The notes beneath the pieces were generated by a model. The model worked only from the letters and a program-made list of their open reading frames with translations, ran no database searches and had not been told where the DNA came from. This document shows positions 19,556 through 29,186 of a stretch of 64,000 nt of DNA, piece by piece. Position numbers and translations under genes: made by a program. The stretch's first letter is position 1. Each line of letters begins with the position of its first letter. Source of the DNA: Tessaracoccus sp. (lineage in GTDB: Bacteria; Actinomycetota; Actinomycetes; Propionibacteriales; Propionibacteriaceae); contig NZ_JADJNP010000001.1 of NCBI RefSeq assembly GCF_016714275.1, positions 62,001 to 126,000 on the forward strand, read 5' to 3'.

Positions 19556-22201
19556 ATGTCCGAGATCGACCCGACACCCACCGACGCAACCACCAGCGAG
19601 GCGAATTCGCTGTCGGATGAGCTCCGGGCGGACGTGCGCCTGCTCACCACCCTGCTAGGGCAGGTGCTGAGCGAGAGCGGCTCGCAGGGCCTCTTCGAGG
19701 ACGTCGAGGCGCTACGTCAGGCGACGATCGCAGCCCACCACGATGACTCCCCGGAGGCATTCGCGCGCGCGATCGAGATCGCGGAGTCGTTCACCGTCGA
19801 GCGCGCCGACGAGGTGGCGCGCGCCTTCACCGTCTACTTCCACTTGGTCAACCTCGCGGAGGAGTACCAGCGGGTCCGGTTCGTGCGCGAGGGAGGCGCG
19901 GAGATCGACGGCTCGGGCGACACCATTCCGCGGGCGTTCGCGCAACTGGCCACGGAGATCGGCGAGGATGCCGCCCAGCGCCGGCTCGAGAACCTGCGCT
20001 TCCACCCCGTCTTCACCGCGCATCCGACCGAGGCCCGGCGCCGCGCCGTCGCCTCCAGCATCCGCCGGCTCGCGGCGTTGCTGGAGGAGCGCGCCGTCGT
20101 CGCCGCCGACCCCGCAGCCGGACGCCGGCTTCATCGTCGGCTGCTCGAGGAGATCGACACGCTGTGGCGCACGGCTCCGCTGCGCGCCACCCAGCCTGCG
20201 CCGGAGGACGAGGTCCGCTCGCTGATGGCGATCTTCGACGCGACCCTCTACACCGCCCTGCCGCGGATGTACCGCTACGTCGACGACGCGCTGCAGCCCG
20301 ACGACGCGGGGCGCCGCCCGCCGCTCGTAAAGCCGTTCGTGCGGCTGGGCACCTGGGTCGGCGGCGACCGGGACGGGAACCCTTTCGTCACGCCGTCGGT
20401 CACCATCAAGGCCGCGGCCATCGCCTCGGAGCACGTCCTGCTCGGCCTGGAGCACACCGCGACGACGCTCGCGCGCAGCATCACGCTCGACTCCACCGCC
20501 ACCCCTCCGTCCTCCGCCCTCACCGCGCTGCGCCGCAGCCTCTCGCTGGCCGACGAGGCGACCGCCGCGGCGTCGACGCTCAGCGCGCCGAACGAGCCAC
20601 ACAAGCAGACGCTGGTGCTGATCGCCCGCCGGATCGCGGCCACGCGGACTCGCAACGCCGACCTCGCCTACGCGAACCCCGGCGAGCTGATCAAGCACCT
20701 CCGCGTCGTCCAGGACTCGCTGAGCGCCGCGGGCGCGCTCCGCCAGGCCTTCGGCACGCTGCAGACCCTGATCTGGCAGGTGGAGACCTTCGGCTTCCAC
20801 CTGGCCGACCTCGAGGTCCGCCAACACTCCGCGGTGCACGCGAAGGCACTGGCCGAGTGCGAGACGGTGCGCGGGCCGAAGTCGCAGAAGACGGCCGAAG
20901 TACTGGACGTGTTCCACGCGATCGCACAGACGCAGCGCAAGTACGGGCAGCGTGCGGCCGGACGATACATCGTGTCTTTCACCCAGTCGGCCGACGACCT
21001 GGCCGCGGTCTACAAGCTGGCGAAGTACTCCCAGGCCGATGTCGTGCTGGACGTCATCCCGCTCTTCGAGACCTTCGCCGACCTGCGCGCCGCGACAGGC
21101 ATCCTCGCCGAGGCTGTGCGGCACCCCGAGTTCGCCGCCCGGTTGAAGGAGACCGGCGGAAAGATCGAGGTCATGCTGGGCTACTCGGACTCCTCGAAGG
21201 ACGTCGGCCCGCTTGCCGCGAACCTTGCCCTGTACGACGCGCAGGTCCAGATCACCGACTGGGCGCGGGCGAACGGCTACGAGCTGACACTGTTCCACGG
21301 CCGCGGCGGCGCGCTCGGCCGCGGCGGCGGCCCGACGAACACGGCGATCCTCGCGCAGCCGCCGCACTCGGTGGACGGCCGGTTCAAGCTGACCGAGCAG
21401 GGCGAGGTGGTCTTCGCCCGCTACGGCGACCCGACGATCGCGATGCGTCACATCGACCAGGTCGCTGCGGCGACGCTGCTCGCGGCCGCGCCGTCGATCG
21501 AGCGCCGCAACGTCGAGGCCGCGGAGAAGTACGCCGACGTCGCCGCGCGGCTCACGACGGCGTCGAGGTCCCGGTTCGACTCCCTGGTGAAGGCCGAGGG
21601 CTTCGCGCCCTGGTTCGCCACCGTGACGCCGATGGAGGAGATCGGCCGGCTGCAGTTGGGCTCTCGCCCCGCGCGCCGCGGCCTCTCCGTCGAGTCGCTG
21701 GAGGACCTGCGCGCGATCCCTTGGGTGTTCGCCTGGTCGCAGGCGCGGATCAACCTCGCCGGCTGGTTCGGCCTCGGCAGCGCGCTGGAGACCATCGGCG
21801 ACATCGACCTGCTGCGCACCGCCTACGAGGAGTGGCCGCTGTTCCGCACCGTCATCGACAACGTCGGCATGAGCCTTGCGAAGGCGGACCCTCGCATCGC
21901 TCGGCGCTACCTCGACCTGGGAGACCGCCCCGACCTCACCGAGCTCGTGCTCGAGGAGATGGAGCTGACGCGCTCCTGGCTGATCCGCATCGTCGGCGGT
22001 GTGGAGCTCCTGGACAACCGGCCGGAGCTCCACACCGCCGTCCACCTGCGCAGCCCGTACGTGGACGTGCTCTCCATGCTGCAGCTCCGGGCGCTCCGCG
22101 TGCTGCGCTCCGACTCCCCCGACGGCGCGGGCTCCGACTGGGAGCACCTGCTGCTGCTGTCCGTCTCCGGCGTGTCTGCCGGCCTGCAGAACACGGGGTA
22201 G
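19556..22201 (+). CDS. ppc: Phosphoenolpyruvate carboxylase
   Basis: PEPC carboxylates phosphoenolpyruvate to oxaloacetate, feeding the TCA and propionate pathways. All signatures are present: FTAHPTEARRR with the catalytic His (about residue 156), GGDRDGNPFV, MLGYSDSSKDVG and FHGRGGALGRGGGPT, plus the conserved C-terminal NTG. Length is 881 residues from ATG 19556. The frame stays open far upstream, but that stretch is antisense to the glycosyltransferase and is not part of the gene. A TAGTGT -10 (19543-19548) lies 7 bases before the ATG and no ribosome site is seen, so it is probably leaderless. Confidence 0.96.
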   Translation: MSEIDPTPTDATTSEANSLSDELRADVRLLTTLLGQVLSESGSQGLFEDVEALRQATIAAHHDDSPEAFARAIEIAESFTVERADEVARAFTVYFHLVNLAEEYQRVRFVREGGAEIDGSGDTIPRAFAQLATEIGEDAAQRRLENLRFHPVFTAHPTEARRRAVASSIRRLAALLEERAVVAADPAAGRRLHRRLLEEIDTLWRTAPLRATQPAPEDEVRSLMAIFDATLYTALPRMYRYVDDALQPDDAGRRPPLVKPFVRLGTWVGGDRDGNPFVTPSVTIKAAAIASEHVLLGLEHTATTLARSITLDSTATPPSSALTALRRSLSLADEATAAASTLSAPNEPHKQTLVLIARRIAATRTRNADLAYANPGELIKHLRVVQDSLSAAGALRQAFGTLQTLIWQVETFGFHLADLEVRQHSAVHAKALAECETVRGPKSQKTAEVLDVFHAIAQTQRKYGQRAAGRYIVSFTQSADDLAAVYKLAKYSQADVVLDVIPLFETFADLRAATGILAEAVRHPEFAARLKETGGKIEVMLGYSDSSKDVGPLAANLALYDAQVQITDWARANGYELTLFHGRGGALGRGGGPTNTAILAQPPHSVDGRFKLTEQGEVVFARYGDPTIAMRHIDQVAAATLLAAAPSIERRNVEAAEKYADVAARLTTASRSRFDSLVKAEGFAPWFATVTPMEEIGRLQLGSRPARRGLSVESLEDLRAIPWVFAWSQARINLAGWFGLGSALETIGDIDLLRTAYEEWPLFRTVIDNVGMSLAKADPRIARRYLDLGDRPDLTELVLEEMELTRSWLIRIVGGVELLDNRPELHTAVHLRSPYVDVLSMLQLRALRVLRSDSPDGAGSDWEHLLLLSVSGVSAGLQNTG

Positions 22202-22239
22202 CCGACCCGGGGAGAGTTGGCCTGTGACATAATTCGCCG

Positions 22240-24000
22240 GTGAACGACGCAGCCAGCAGGTCAAAGATCTCGGTCGTCCGTGAGGCGCTGACGTCCGCGG
22301 CCTTCAGCGTCAGGCAGGCAGCCGCGTGGACGCCGGGGTGGCTCGCCGCGTTGGTCAGCCTCCAGCTGTTGATGGCCCTCACCCCCGCGGCCCAGGTGCA
22401 GCTCGTGGCATCGCTAGTGAACACCGTCGACAGGGGCGAGCGCGGCGACATCTGGCTACCGCTGCTCCTGCTCGCCGGCTTCATGGGGCTTTCGCTCGTC
22501 ACCGGCTCGCTCTCCAGCGTCTTGTCGCAGCGGCAGTCGGTGCGGCTCGCCCGCGAGTACCAGCGGCAGCTCCTCGGCGCGCTCACCGAGATCCCCCCGC
22601 AGCGGCTGGCGACCGAGGAGACGAACTCGGAGGTGCAGGCCTGTCGCGGCGCACTGTGGCACCTTGCGCAGAACAGCACGCACACGATGGCGGCGGTGAC
22701 GGCGGTCGTCGGCGCTGCCGCCCTGTGCGTCTCGGTGTGGTCGCTCAGCCCGGTGGCGGGCATCCTCGTCGTGCTCGCAATCATCCCGTCCATGGCGGCG
22801 TCATCGTGGGTCGCCATCAAGCAGGACGAGCAGTGGCCGAAGATCGGCGAGTTCGAGCGGAAGATGGGTTACTGCCAGGAGCAGCTCGTGTTCGCCCGCA
22901 CCGGCACCGAGCTCGCGACGCTCGGCTCCGGCACGCGCATGGCCCGCCTCACCGACGAGGCCCAGGTGCAGGCCAACCGGCTGTTCGACATCCTGATGCG
23001 CACGATGATGCGCGGCGAGTTCGCCGCGGGCCTGCTCACCGCGGGCGTCATCGCAGGCGCGCTCGCTTCCATCGCCTTCGGTGAGGGCGGCGGCGCCGGG
23101 ATCGCCGCAGGCACCCTCGGCGTGATCGCGGGCGTGGGGGCCACGAGCGGAGCCGGCTACTCCTACGGGATGCTGATGAGCAACGCGCCGAAGGTGACGA
23201 GGTTCCGGGAGTTCCTCGGCTCCATCGAGCCCTCCGAGCCGACGGTCGTTGTGCCCGTCGTCCACGAGCTGCGCGGCGAGGGCCTTCGGGTCACCTACTC
23301 CGGCAAGGAGGCTCCCGCGCTCGCCGGATTCACCTTCACCGCCCGACGCGGCGAGACCATTGCGCTGGTCGGCGTCAACGGCGCGGGCAAGACCGCCGCC
23401 GTCAACGCCCTGATGGGAATCGTTGACCTCACCGGCGGACGTGTCCTCCTCGACGGGGTGGACGCCGAGCGCCTCGGCCGCCTCCCCCGCCTCGGCTACT
23501 TCGGGCTCCTCACCCAGGAGTTCGGTCGCTACGAGCTCACCGTCCGCGAGTCCGTCGCGCTCGGCACGCCTGAGTCGGAGGTGTCCGACGAGCGGATCTG
23601 GGCCGCGCTCGACGCCGCCCGTGCCGGGGACCTGGTCCGCTCGTTCGCGGACGGCCTCGACACCCAGTTGGGCACACAGTGGGGAGGCACCGGACTCTCG
23701 GGAGGTCAGTGGCAGCGCCTCGCGCTTGCCCGCATCCACCTGCGCGGATCGGGCATCTGGCTGCTCGACGAGCCCACGTCGGCGATCGACGCCGAGGCCG
23801 AGCAGGAGATCTTCGCGGAACTCCGCCGAACCGCCGCGGACAGGATCACCCTCGTCGTGTCGCACCGTGCCTGGACGCTACGCGGCATGGACCGCATCTA
23901 CGTGTACGACGAGGGCCAGGTGGTCGAGCAGGGCCGCTACGAGGACCTGCTCGCCGCAGGCGGCCGTTTCGCGGAAATCTTCCGCGAGCAGGCCGCCTGA
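22240..24000 (+). CDS. ABC exporter half-transporter (permease-ATPase fusion)
   Basis: 586 residues. Residues ~25-320 form a six-helix ABC-exporter membrane domain; the C-terminal ATPase has Walker A GVNGAGKTAA, the signature LSGGQ and Walker B IWLLDEPTSAID with the H-loop in VVSHR. As a single half-transporter it must dimerise. Substrate is unknown; family members export peptides, lipids or drugs. The GTG start has no ribosome site. An extended -10 TGACATAAT (hexamer 22228-22233) ends 6 bases upstream, so transcription should start on the start codon. It lies 38 bases after ppc. Confidence 0.88.
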   Translation: MNDAASRSKISVVREALTSAAFSVRQAAAWTPGWLAALVSLQLLMALTPAAQVQLVASLVNTVDRGERGDIWLPLLLLAGFMGLSLVTGSLSSVLSQRQSVRLAREYQRQLLGALTEIPPQRLATEETNSEVQACRGALWHLAQNSTHTMAAVTAVVGAAALCVSVWSLSPVAGILVVLAIIPSMAASSWVAIKQDEQWPKIGEFERKMGYCQEQLVFARTGTELATLGSGTRMARLTDEAQVQANRLFDILMRTMMRGEFAAGLLTAGVIAGALASIAFGEGGGAGIAAGTLGVIAGVGATSGAGYSYGMLMSNAPKVTRFREFLGSIEPSEPTVVVPVVHELRGEGLRVTYSGKEAPALAGFTFTARRGETIALVGVNGAGKTAAVNALMGIVDLTGGRVLLDGVDAERLGRLPRLGYFGLLTQEFGRYELTVRESVALGTPESEVSDERIWAALDAARAGDLVRSFADGLDTQLGTQWGGTGLSGGQWQRLALARIHLRGSGIWLLDEPTSAIDAEAEQEIFAELRRTAADRITLVVSHRAWTLRGMDRIYVYDEGQVVEQGRYEDLLAAGGRFAEIFREQAA

Positions 24001-24019
24001 CCTGGGTCCCGGGCCTCGC

Positions 24020-25825
24020 CTATCGGGCCCGATCCGCAACGGGTAACCAGACGCGCATCGTCGACGGGCCGCGGTTGGCCCAGCTGTGATACGGGACGAG
24101 GGCGACCTCGCCGACGTCGCGTGCCGCGCCAGGCTCGGTCGAGGCGTAGGGCCACGCGGCCGCGCGGCTATCGAGCTCCCGGGCCTTCATCCACACCCGG
24201 CCACCGTGCTCGACGGGCTCACCGGCAACCGCGATGTCGGCGACGTCGCCGTCGCCCGGCAGGTCGACGGACTCGAGCGCCAACACCTCGGGTCCGCGCT
24301 CGATCGCGACACAGCCGCGAACGGCGTCGATGCGCGGATCGGGAAACGTCACCCGCGGGGCGACCGGGAGATCGAGCACGACCTCATCGCCCGCGCGGAA
24401 GGCTCGGCGGACCTCCGCCCTTCCGGGCGCGACGCGGGTCACCACGCCGTCGGGGTCGCGCAGCTCGGCGCCGTCGGCCCACGCCGGAATCCGCAAGCCG
24501 AGCGTCCAGGGCTCGGAGGAGTCCTCGGGGAAGAGGATGCGGACCCGTCCAGAGGCTGGGTAGTCGGTCTCGACGTCGAAGCGCACCACGCGCCCGTCGT
24601 GGAGCGTCGTGCGGACCCCTGCGGGCGCGTACTGGTGCAGCTGGACGCCGTCGGTGTCCGCGGTGGCGACGTACGCGTCGAGGCTGGCCAGCGTGCGGGC
24701 CACGTTGGGCGGGCAGCACGACACGTCGAACCAGGGCGCCCGCAGCGAGGCCGACGCCCGCGGCGAGGTGGCCTCCGGGTCGGCGGGCTGGCGCGCGACG
24801 CGCTGGTGCAACGTGTCGGCGTAGTAGAACGCACGACCGTCCGCGCTGGGCGAGGTCGCGACGACGTTGAACAGCGTGCGCTCGATCAGGTCGGCGTACT
24901 TCTCGTCGCCGTCGGCCAGGAGCAGACGCCAGGCGAACATGATCGACCCGATGCCCGCGCAGGTCTCCGAGTAGGCGCGGTCCGGCGGGAGTTCGAAGTC
25001 GTCGCCGAACGCCTCGTCCTGGTGGTGCGCACCCTGTCCGCCCGTGATGTACGTGCGCGCGGCGACGGTCCGCACCCACTGCCTCCGCAGGGCGTCGAGG
25101 AGGCCCGCATCGTCGCCGTCGACCGCCACGTCGACGGCCCCCGCGGCAAGGTAGTTGGCCCGCACCGCATGGCCGCGCAGCACCTCGGCCTCGCGGACCG
25201 GGACGTCGTCCTGGAAATAGGACCGGCCGAACTCGATGTCGCGCAAGCTCTGGCCACCCCGTCGCTCGACGAAGGTCCGCGCCATGGCCGCATACCGCTC
25301 CGATCCCGTGACCCTCGCGAGCTCCGCGAGCCCAACCTCCACCTCGGCGTGGCCGCAGACCGACTCGATCCCGCCGTCGGCGAAGACGTCGCAGACGAGG
25401 TCGGCGAACCGGCAGGCGACGCCGAGCAGCCCGTCGTCGGCGCCCGGCCGCGTCCGCTCCCGCGCGACGGCCGCCTGGAAGAGGTGGCCGGCGCAGTACA
25501 GCTCGTGGCCCCATTCGAGGTCGGACCAGCGCGGCCGCTGGTCGGGGCGTCCGAAGTTGGTGTTCAGGTAGCCGTCGGCCCCCTGGGCCGCGGCCACTCG
25601 GGCGACGGTACGCCGGAACTGGTCCTCCAGGTCGGTCGCGCCGCCGCGCCCGATCTCCCAGGCGACGGCCTCTAGGTACTTGTAGACCTCGGAGTCAGAG
25701 AACTCGCGTCCCCGCCGCAGCGCCGCCGGCGCCCCGGACGCCGCGAGGTCGAAGTTCGGCAACCACCCCTCCGACTCGAGCTTTGCGGCGATGTGCGGCA
25801 GGGTTGCGTCGCGGTTGACCCAGCC
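24020..25825 (-). pseudogene. GH127-family glycosidase (beta-L-arabinofuranosidase type), 5' end missing
   Basis: The frame encodes nearly all of a GH127/DUF1680 glycosidase: FSDSEVYKYLEAVAWE, DGYLNTNF, GHELYCAGH, YITGGQGAHHQDEAFGDDFELP with SETCAGIGS, and the metal-site cysteine pair in SCCPPNVAR. Family enzymes remove terminal beta-L-arabinofuranose. Only TTG 25760-25762 can begin it (MPNFD), yet family-like sequence, GGWVNRDATLPHIAAKLES, continues upstream to about 25825 without a start codon. There it meets a universal-stress-protein frame on the other strand. About 40-50 N-terminal residues and the promoter are missing. A shortened protein from TTG is possible. The stop is 19 bases from the convergent ABC gene. 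Confidence 0.82.
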
Positions 25826-26379
25826 TCCTCGGCCGCATCGGGCTCGGCAGCGTCACCGAGCGCCTGCTGCACAGCTCGCCGGTCCCGGTCGCCGTCGCGC
25901 CGCACGGATACGCGGCGCCGCCGTCGCGCATCGACCGGGTGACCATCGGGGTCATCGGCGACGCCGACGAGTCCGGCGTGGTGTCGCGGGCGGGGTCCGT
26001 CGCCGCGGAGATCGGCGCCGCGGTCCGGCTGGTGTCCTTCGCCGTCCACCCCACTCCGCCGGTGACGAGCAGCCTCGGAACCGAGGCTGAGGAGGAGATC
26101 CTCGACGCGTGGGCCGCCGAACTCGGGGACGTCGGGCGCGACCTGGCCGACACCTTGGCGGCGCTCCCCGACCCGCCGCTGCAGGAGACGCCCGCCTTCG
26201 GGCGCGGCGCCACGTGGGACGAGGCGCTGACCGCGGTGCCCTGGCGCGACGGCGACGTGCTCGTCGTCGGCTCCAGTCGCTCCGCAGGCGCCATGGGCGT
26301 TTTCCTGGGCGGAACCGCCTCGAAGATCACCCGGCACTCGCCCGTGCCCGTGGTTGTGGTTCCGCGCCGGCGCGGCTGA
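25822..26379 (+). pseudogene. Tandem universal stress protein, 5' end missing
   Basis: The frame begins abruptly with SLLGRIGLGSVTERLLHSS and continues PVPVAVAPHGY, which is the end of a first UspA domain. A complete second UspA domain follows, RVTIGVIGDADESG to VLVVGSSRSAGAMGVFLGG and SPVPVVVVPRR. The nucleotide-binding G-2x-G-9x-G(S/T) pattern is visible in the second. Two-domain Usps are about 290 residues; roughly the first 120 are missing here, and a TGA lies just before the homology (25816-25818). A single-domain protein could start at GTG 25939. The break coincides with the truncation of the GH127 gene. Confidence 0.78.
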
Positions 26380-27171
26380 TCAGTCGAGCAGGGTGCGGTC
26401 CGAGAGGCTCGCACCCTTGATCTTGGAGAACTCCGCGAGCAGCGCCTCCGCGGTGATGGTGCGCTTCGCGGCCTCGTCGACCTCGAGGACCACGCGGCCC
26501 TCGTGCATCATGATCAACCGGTTGCCCAGCTCGATCGCCTGGTGCATGTTGTGCGTCACCATCAGCGCGGTCAGCCCATGCCCGCCGACCAGCTCGCCCG
26601 TGAGGCGCGTGATCAGCTCCGCGCGCGACGGGTCGAGCGCCGCCGTGTGCTCGTCGAGGAGAAGGATCGATGGCTTCTCGTACGCCGCCATGAGGAGGCT
26701 CAACGCCTGGCGCTGGCCGCCGGACAGCATGCCGACGCGCATCTGGAGCCGGTTCTCCAACCCGAGGTCGAGCTGCTTCAGCGCCTGCCGGTACTCCTCG
26801 CGCTTGGCTTTGGTGACCGCGAGCCCGAGGCCGCGGCGCTTGCCGCGGGAGAACGCGACGGCGAGGTTCTCCTCGATGGTCAGGTGCGGAGAGGTGCCTG
26901 CCATCGGGTCCTGGAACACTCGGGCGACCCAGCGGGCGCGGGCGTGCTCCGGCGTGCGAGTGACGTCCTTGCCGTCGATGAGGATGCGGCCGCCGTCGGG
27001 CGTGTAGCGCCCGGCGATGACGTTCAGCATCGTCGACTTGCCCGCGCCGTTCGACCCGATGACCGTGACGAAGTCGCCCTCGTTCAGGCTCAGCGTCAGC
27101 GCATCGAGCGCGGTGCGTTCGTTGACGGTCCCGGGAAAGAACCGCTTCGTGATCCCGTCCAGCTGCAGCAT
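26380..27171 (-). CDS. ABC transporter ATPase (TrpYX / PF04392-associated)
   Basis: 263-residue ATPase: Walker A GSNGAGKST (39-47), signature LSGGQRQ, Walker B ILLLDEHTAALD (E-H instead of E-P), H-loop VTHNMH. It powers uptake with the permease and binding proteins upstream. The ATPase and permease overlap by one base (TGATG). Its stop codon is immediately next to that of the universal stress protein, the palindrome TGATCA (26377-26382) supplying both. Relatives include systems linked to tryptophan or other small ligands; the ligand here is unknown. Confidence 0.88.
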   Translation of the reverse strand: MLQLDGITKRFFPGTVNERTALDALTLSLNEGDFVTVIGSNGAGKSTMLNVIAGRYTPDGGRILIDGKDVTRTPEHARARWVARVFQDPMAGTSPHLTIEENLAVAFSRGKRRGLGLAVTKAKREEYRQALKQLDLGLENRLQMRVGMLSGGQRQALSLLMAAYEKPSILLLDEHTAALDPSRAELITRLTGELVGGHGLTALMVTHNMHQAIELGNRLIMMHEGRVVLEVDEAAKRTITAEALLAEFSKIKGASLSDRTLLD

Positions 27172-28067
27172 CAGTTACCTCCCGCGAGGGCCTTCTCGGC
27201 GCGGCGCCGCACCCGCAGTTGCTTGAGCGGGCCGAAGTTCGGCAGCACGAGCGCCAGTACAACGAGCACCGCCGAGATGAGCTTCATGTCGTTGGGGTCG
27301 AGCCCCGCGCTGAGCGCCGCCTGGATGATCGAGCGGTAGATGACCGAGCCCAGCGCGGCGGCCATGATGGCCTGCCACACCGCGGTCATGCCGAAGATCG
27401 CCTGCCCGACGATCACCGAGGCAAGGCCTGCCACGATCAAGCCGATTCCCATCGAGATGTCCGCGAAGCCGGTGTACTGCGCCATCAGTGAGCCACACAG
27501 GGCGACGAGGCCGTTGGACAGCGCGAGGCCGACGATCTTCGTCGCGCCCGTGTTGATGCCTTGGGACCGGGCCATCAGCTCGTTGTCACCGGTGGCCCGC
27601 AGCGCGACGCCGTAGCCGGTGCCGAGGAACCAGTACAGCAGCGCGCCGATCACCACGATGACGATCGCGAGGATCGCCACCGAGACCCAGGTCCGCACCA
27701 GCCCCGCTTCCTTCAAACCCGAGAAGATGGTCGTCGACCGCATCAGCGGCAGGTTGGCCTTGCCCATGATGCGCAGGTTGATGGAGTAGAGGGCGATCTG
27801 GGTGAGGATGCCTGCCAGCAGCGGGTTGATCCCTCCCCAGACGTGCAGGAGCCCCGTGATCACGCCCGCGAGCAGGCCAGCGACGATCGCCAGCGGGATC
27901 GCCAGCTGGAACGGCACGCCGTTCACGATCAGGATGGCCGTCACGGCCGCCCCCGTCGTGTAGGAGCCGTCCACCGTCAGGTCGGGGAAGTCGAGCACCC
28001 GGTAGGTCAGGTACACGCCCAGCGACATGATGGCGAAGAGCAGGCCGAGCTCGAAAGCGATGACCAC
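27171..28067 (-). CDS. ABC transporter permease (branched-chain amino-acid / TrpY type)
   Basis: 298 residues with eight or nine hydrophobic segments and the motif GTGYGVALRATGDNELMARSQGIN near the middle, the cytoplasmic EAA-like loop of LivH/ribose-type permeases. It belongs to the family of permeases paired with PF04392 binding proteins. It lies 12 bases after the first binding-protein gene and overlaps the ATPase gene, so all three are cotranscribed. Confidence 0.88.
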   Translation of the reverse strand: MVIAFELGLLFAIMSLGVYLTYRVLDFPDLTVDGSYTTGAAVTAILIVNGVPFQLAIPLAIVAGLLAGVITGLLHVWGGINPLLAGILTQIALYSINLRIMGKANLPLMRSTTIFSGLKEAGLVRTWVSVAILAIVIVVIGALLYWFLGTGYGVALRATGDNELMARSQGINTGATKIVGLALSNGLVALCGSLMAQYTGFADISMGIGLIVAGLASVIVGQAIFGMTAVWQAIMAAALGSVIYRSIIQAALSAGLDPNDMKLISAVLVVLALVLPNFGPLKQLRVRRRAEKALAGGN

Positions 28068-28079
28068 GGGGCCGCCGCC

Positions 28080-29105
28080 TCAGAACTTCTTGGTCGCGCG
28101 CGAGACGATGGACTCCGGCAGGGTGAACCCCTGCGCGGTGGCGCCCGCCTCGTTGACGAACAGGTCGAACTCCTTCTGGGTCTCGACCGGGATCTCGCTG
28201 GCCGGGGTGCCGTTCAGCATCTTCACCAGGATCGCGGCAGCGTCGCGACCCTGCTGCGTGTAGTTGACCGAGAGGCCTGCCGCCGCGCCGCGCTCCATGG
28301 TGTTCTCGTCCGACGCGAACACCGGGGTGCCCTTGTCCTCGGCAACCTGCAGCACGGACTCGGCGGCCGAGACGACAGCGTTGTCCGTGGGAATCAGGAA
28401 GGCGTCGACGTTCAGCGACTCCGCCGCCTGCTGCACCTCGTTGGTGTTCGTGATCGTGGCGGTCTTGATCTCGAACCCGAGATCGGTGGCGAACTTCTCG
28501 GCCTCCGCCACCTGGACCTCCGAGTTCACCTCGCCCGAGGAGTAGACGATGCCGACGGTCTTCGCCTCCGGCAGCGCCTCACGGATCAGCTCGAGCTGCT
28601 CCTTCATCGGGTTGAGGTCGGAGGCGCCGGTGACGTTGGCGTCCGGCGCCTCCCACGAGGATACGAGTTCGGCGGCGACCGGATCGGTGACGGCGGAGAA
28701 GACGATCGGCCGGTCGGTGATGGCGGCCGCCAGCGCCTGGGCCGACGGCGTCGCGATGCCATAGAAGGCGTCGTAGTCGGAGGACGCGAAGGTGCCGACG
28801 ATGCTGGTGAGCGTGCCCTGGTCGGCCTGCGGGTTCTGAGAGTCGATGGTGAGGTTCTTACCCTCCTCGTAGCCGGCCTCCTTCAAGCCTTCGACGAAGC
28901 CTGCGTAGGCGGCGTCGAGCGCCGGATGGGTCACGAACGTGATGGCGCCGATCTTGACCGCCGCCGGGGCCTCCCCGCCACCGGTGCCGGCCGACGACGT
29001 CTCCGTGGGCGTGGTGCCGGGATCAACTGGGGCGTTGCCGCCCCCGCACGCGGTCAGGGCGAACGCGGCGACGGCCGCGCCCGCGATAAGGGCCTTGAGC
29101 TTCAT
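28080..29105 (-). CDS. ABC substrate-binding lipoprotein (PF04392 type), copy 1
   Basis: 341 residues. The N-terminus MKLKALIAGAAVAAFALTAC ends in a lipobox cysteine, followed by a Gly/Pro/Thr linker and a periplasmic-binding fold: KIGAITFVTHPALDAAYAGF, DYDAFYGIATPSAQALA, RPIVFSAVTDPVAAEL, KTVGIVYSSGEVNSEVQ. This is the ABC_sub_bind family (TrpX-like). GGAGA precedes the ATG. It is the binding protein closest to the permease; a paralogue lies 81 bases upstream. Confidence 0.88.
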   Translation of the reverse strand: MKLKALIAGAAVAAFALTACGGGNAPVDPGTTPTETSSAGTGGGEAPAAVKIGAITFVTHPALDAAYAGFVEGLKEAGYEEGKNLTIDSQNPQADQGTLTSIVGTFASSDYDAFYGIATPSAQALAAAITDRPIVFSAVTDPVAAELVSSWEAPDANVTGASDLNPMKEQLELIREALPEAKTVGIVYSSGEVNSEVQVAEAEKFATDLGFEIKTATITNTNEVQQAAESLNVDAFLIPTDNAVVSAAESVLQVAEDKGTPVFASDENTMERGAAAGLSVNYTQQGRDAAAILVKMLNGTPASEIPVETQKEFDLFVNEAGATAQGFTLPESIVSRATKKF

Positions 29106-29186
29106 GAACTCTCCTCGGATTCTTCTTCAGGTAAATGTGGATACACAGTAGTTGGGGACGCGCGCCGTCCCCGGCGACACGCAGCG

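Noticed and set aside
19712..22264. An 850-codon open frame on the reverse strand across ppc
   Set aside because: It is antisense to a clear PEPC gene, is rich in Arg/Ala/Val as expected from high-GC codon shadowing, and shows no domain.
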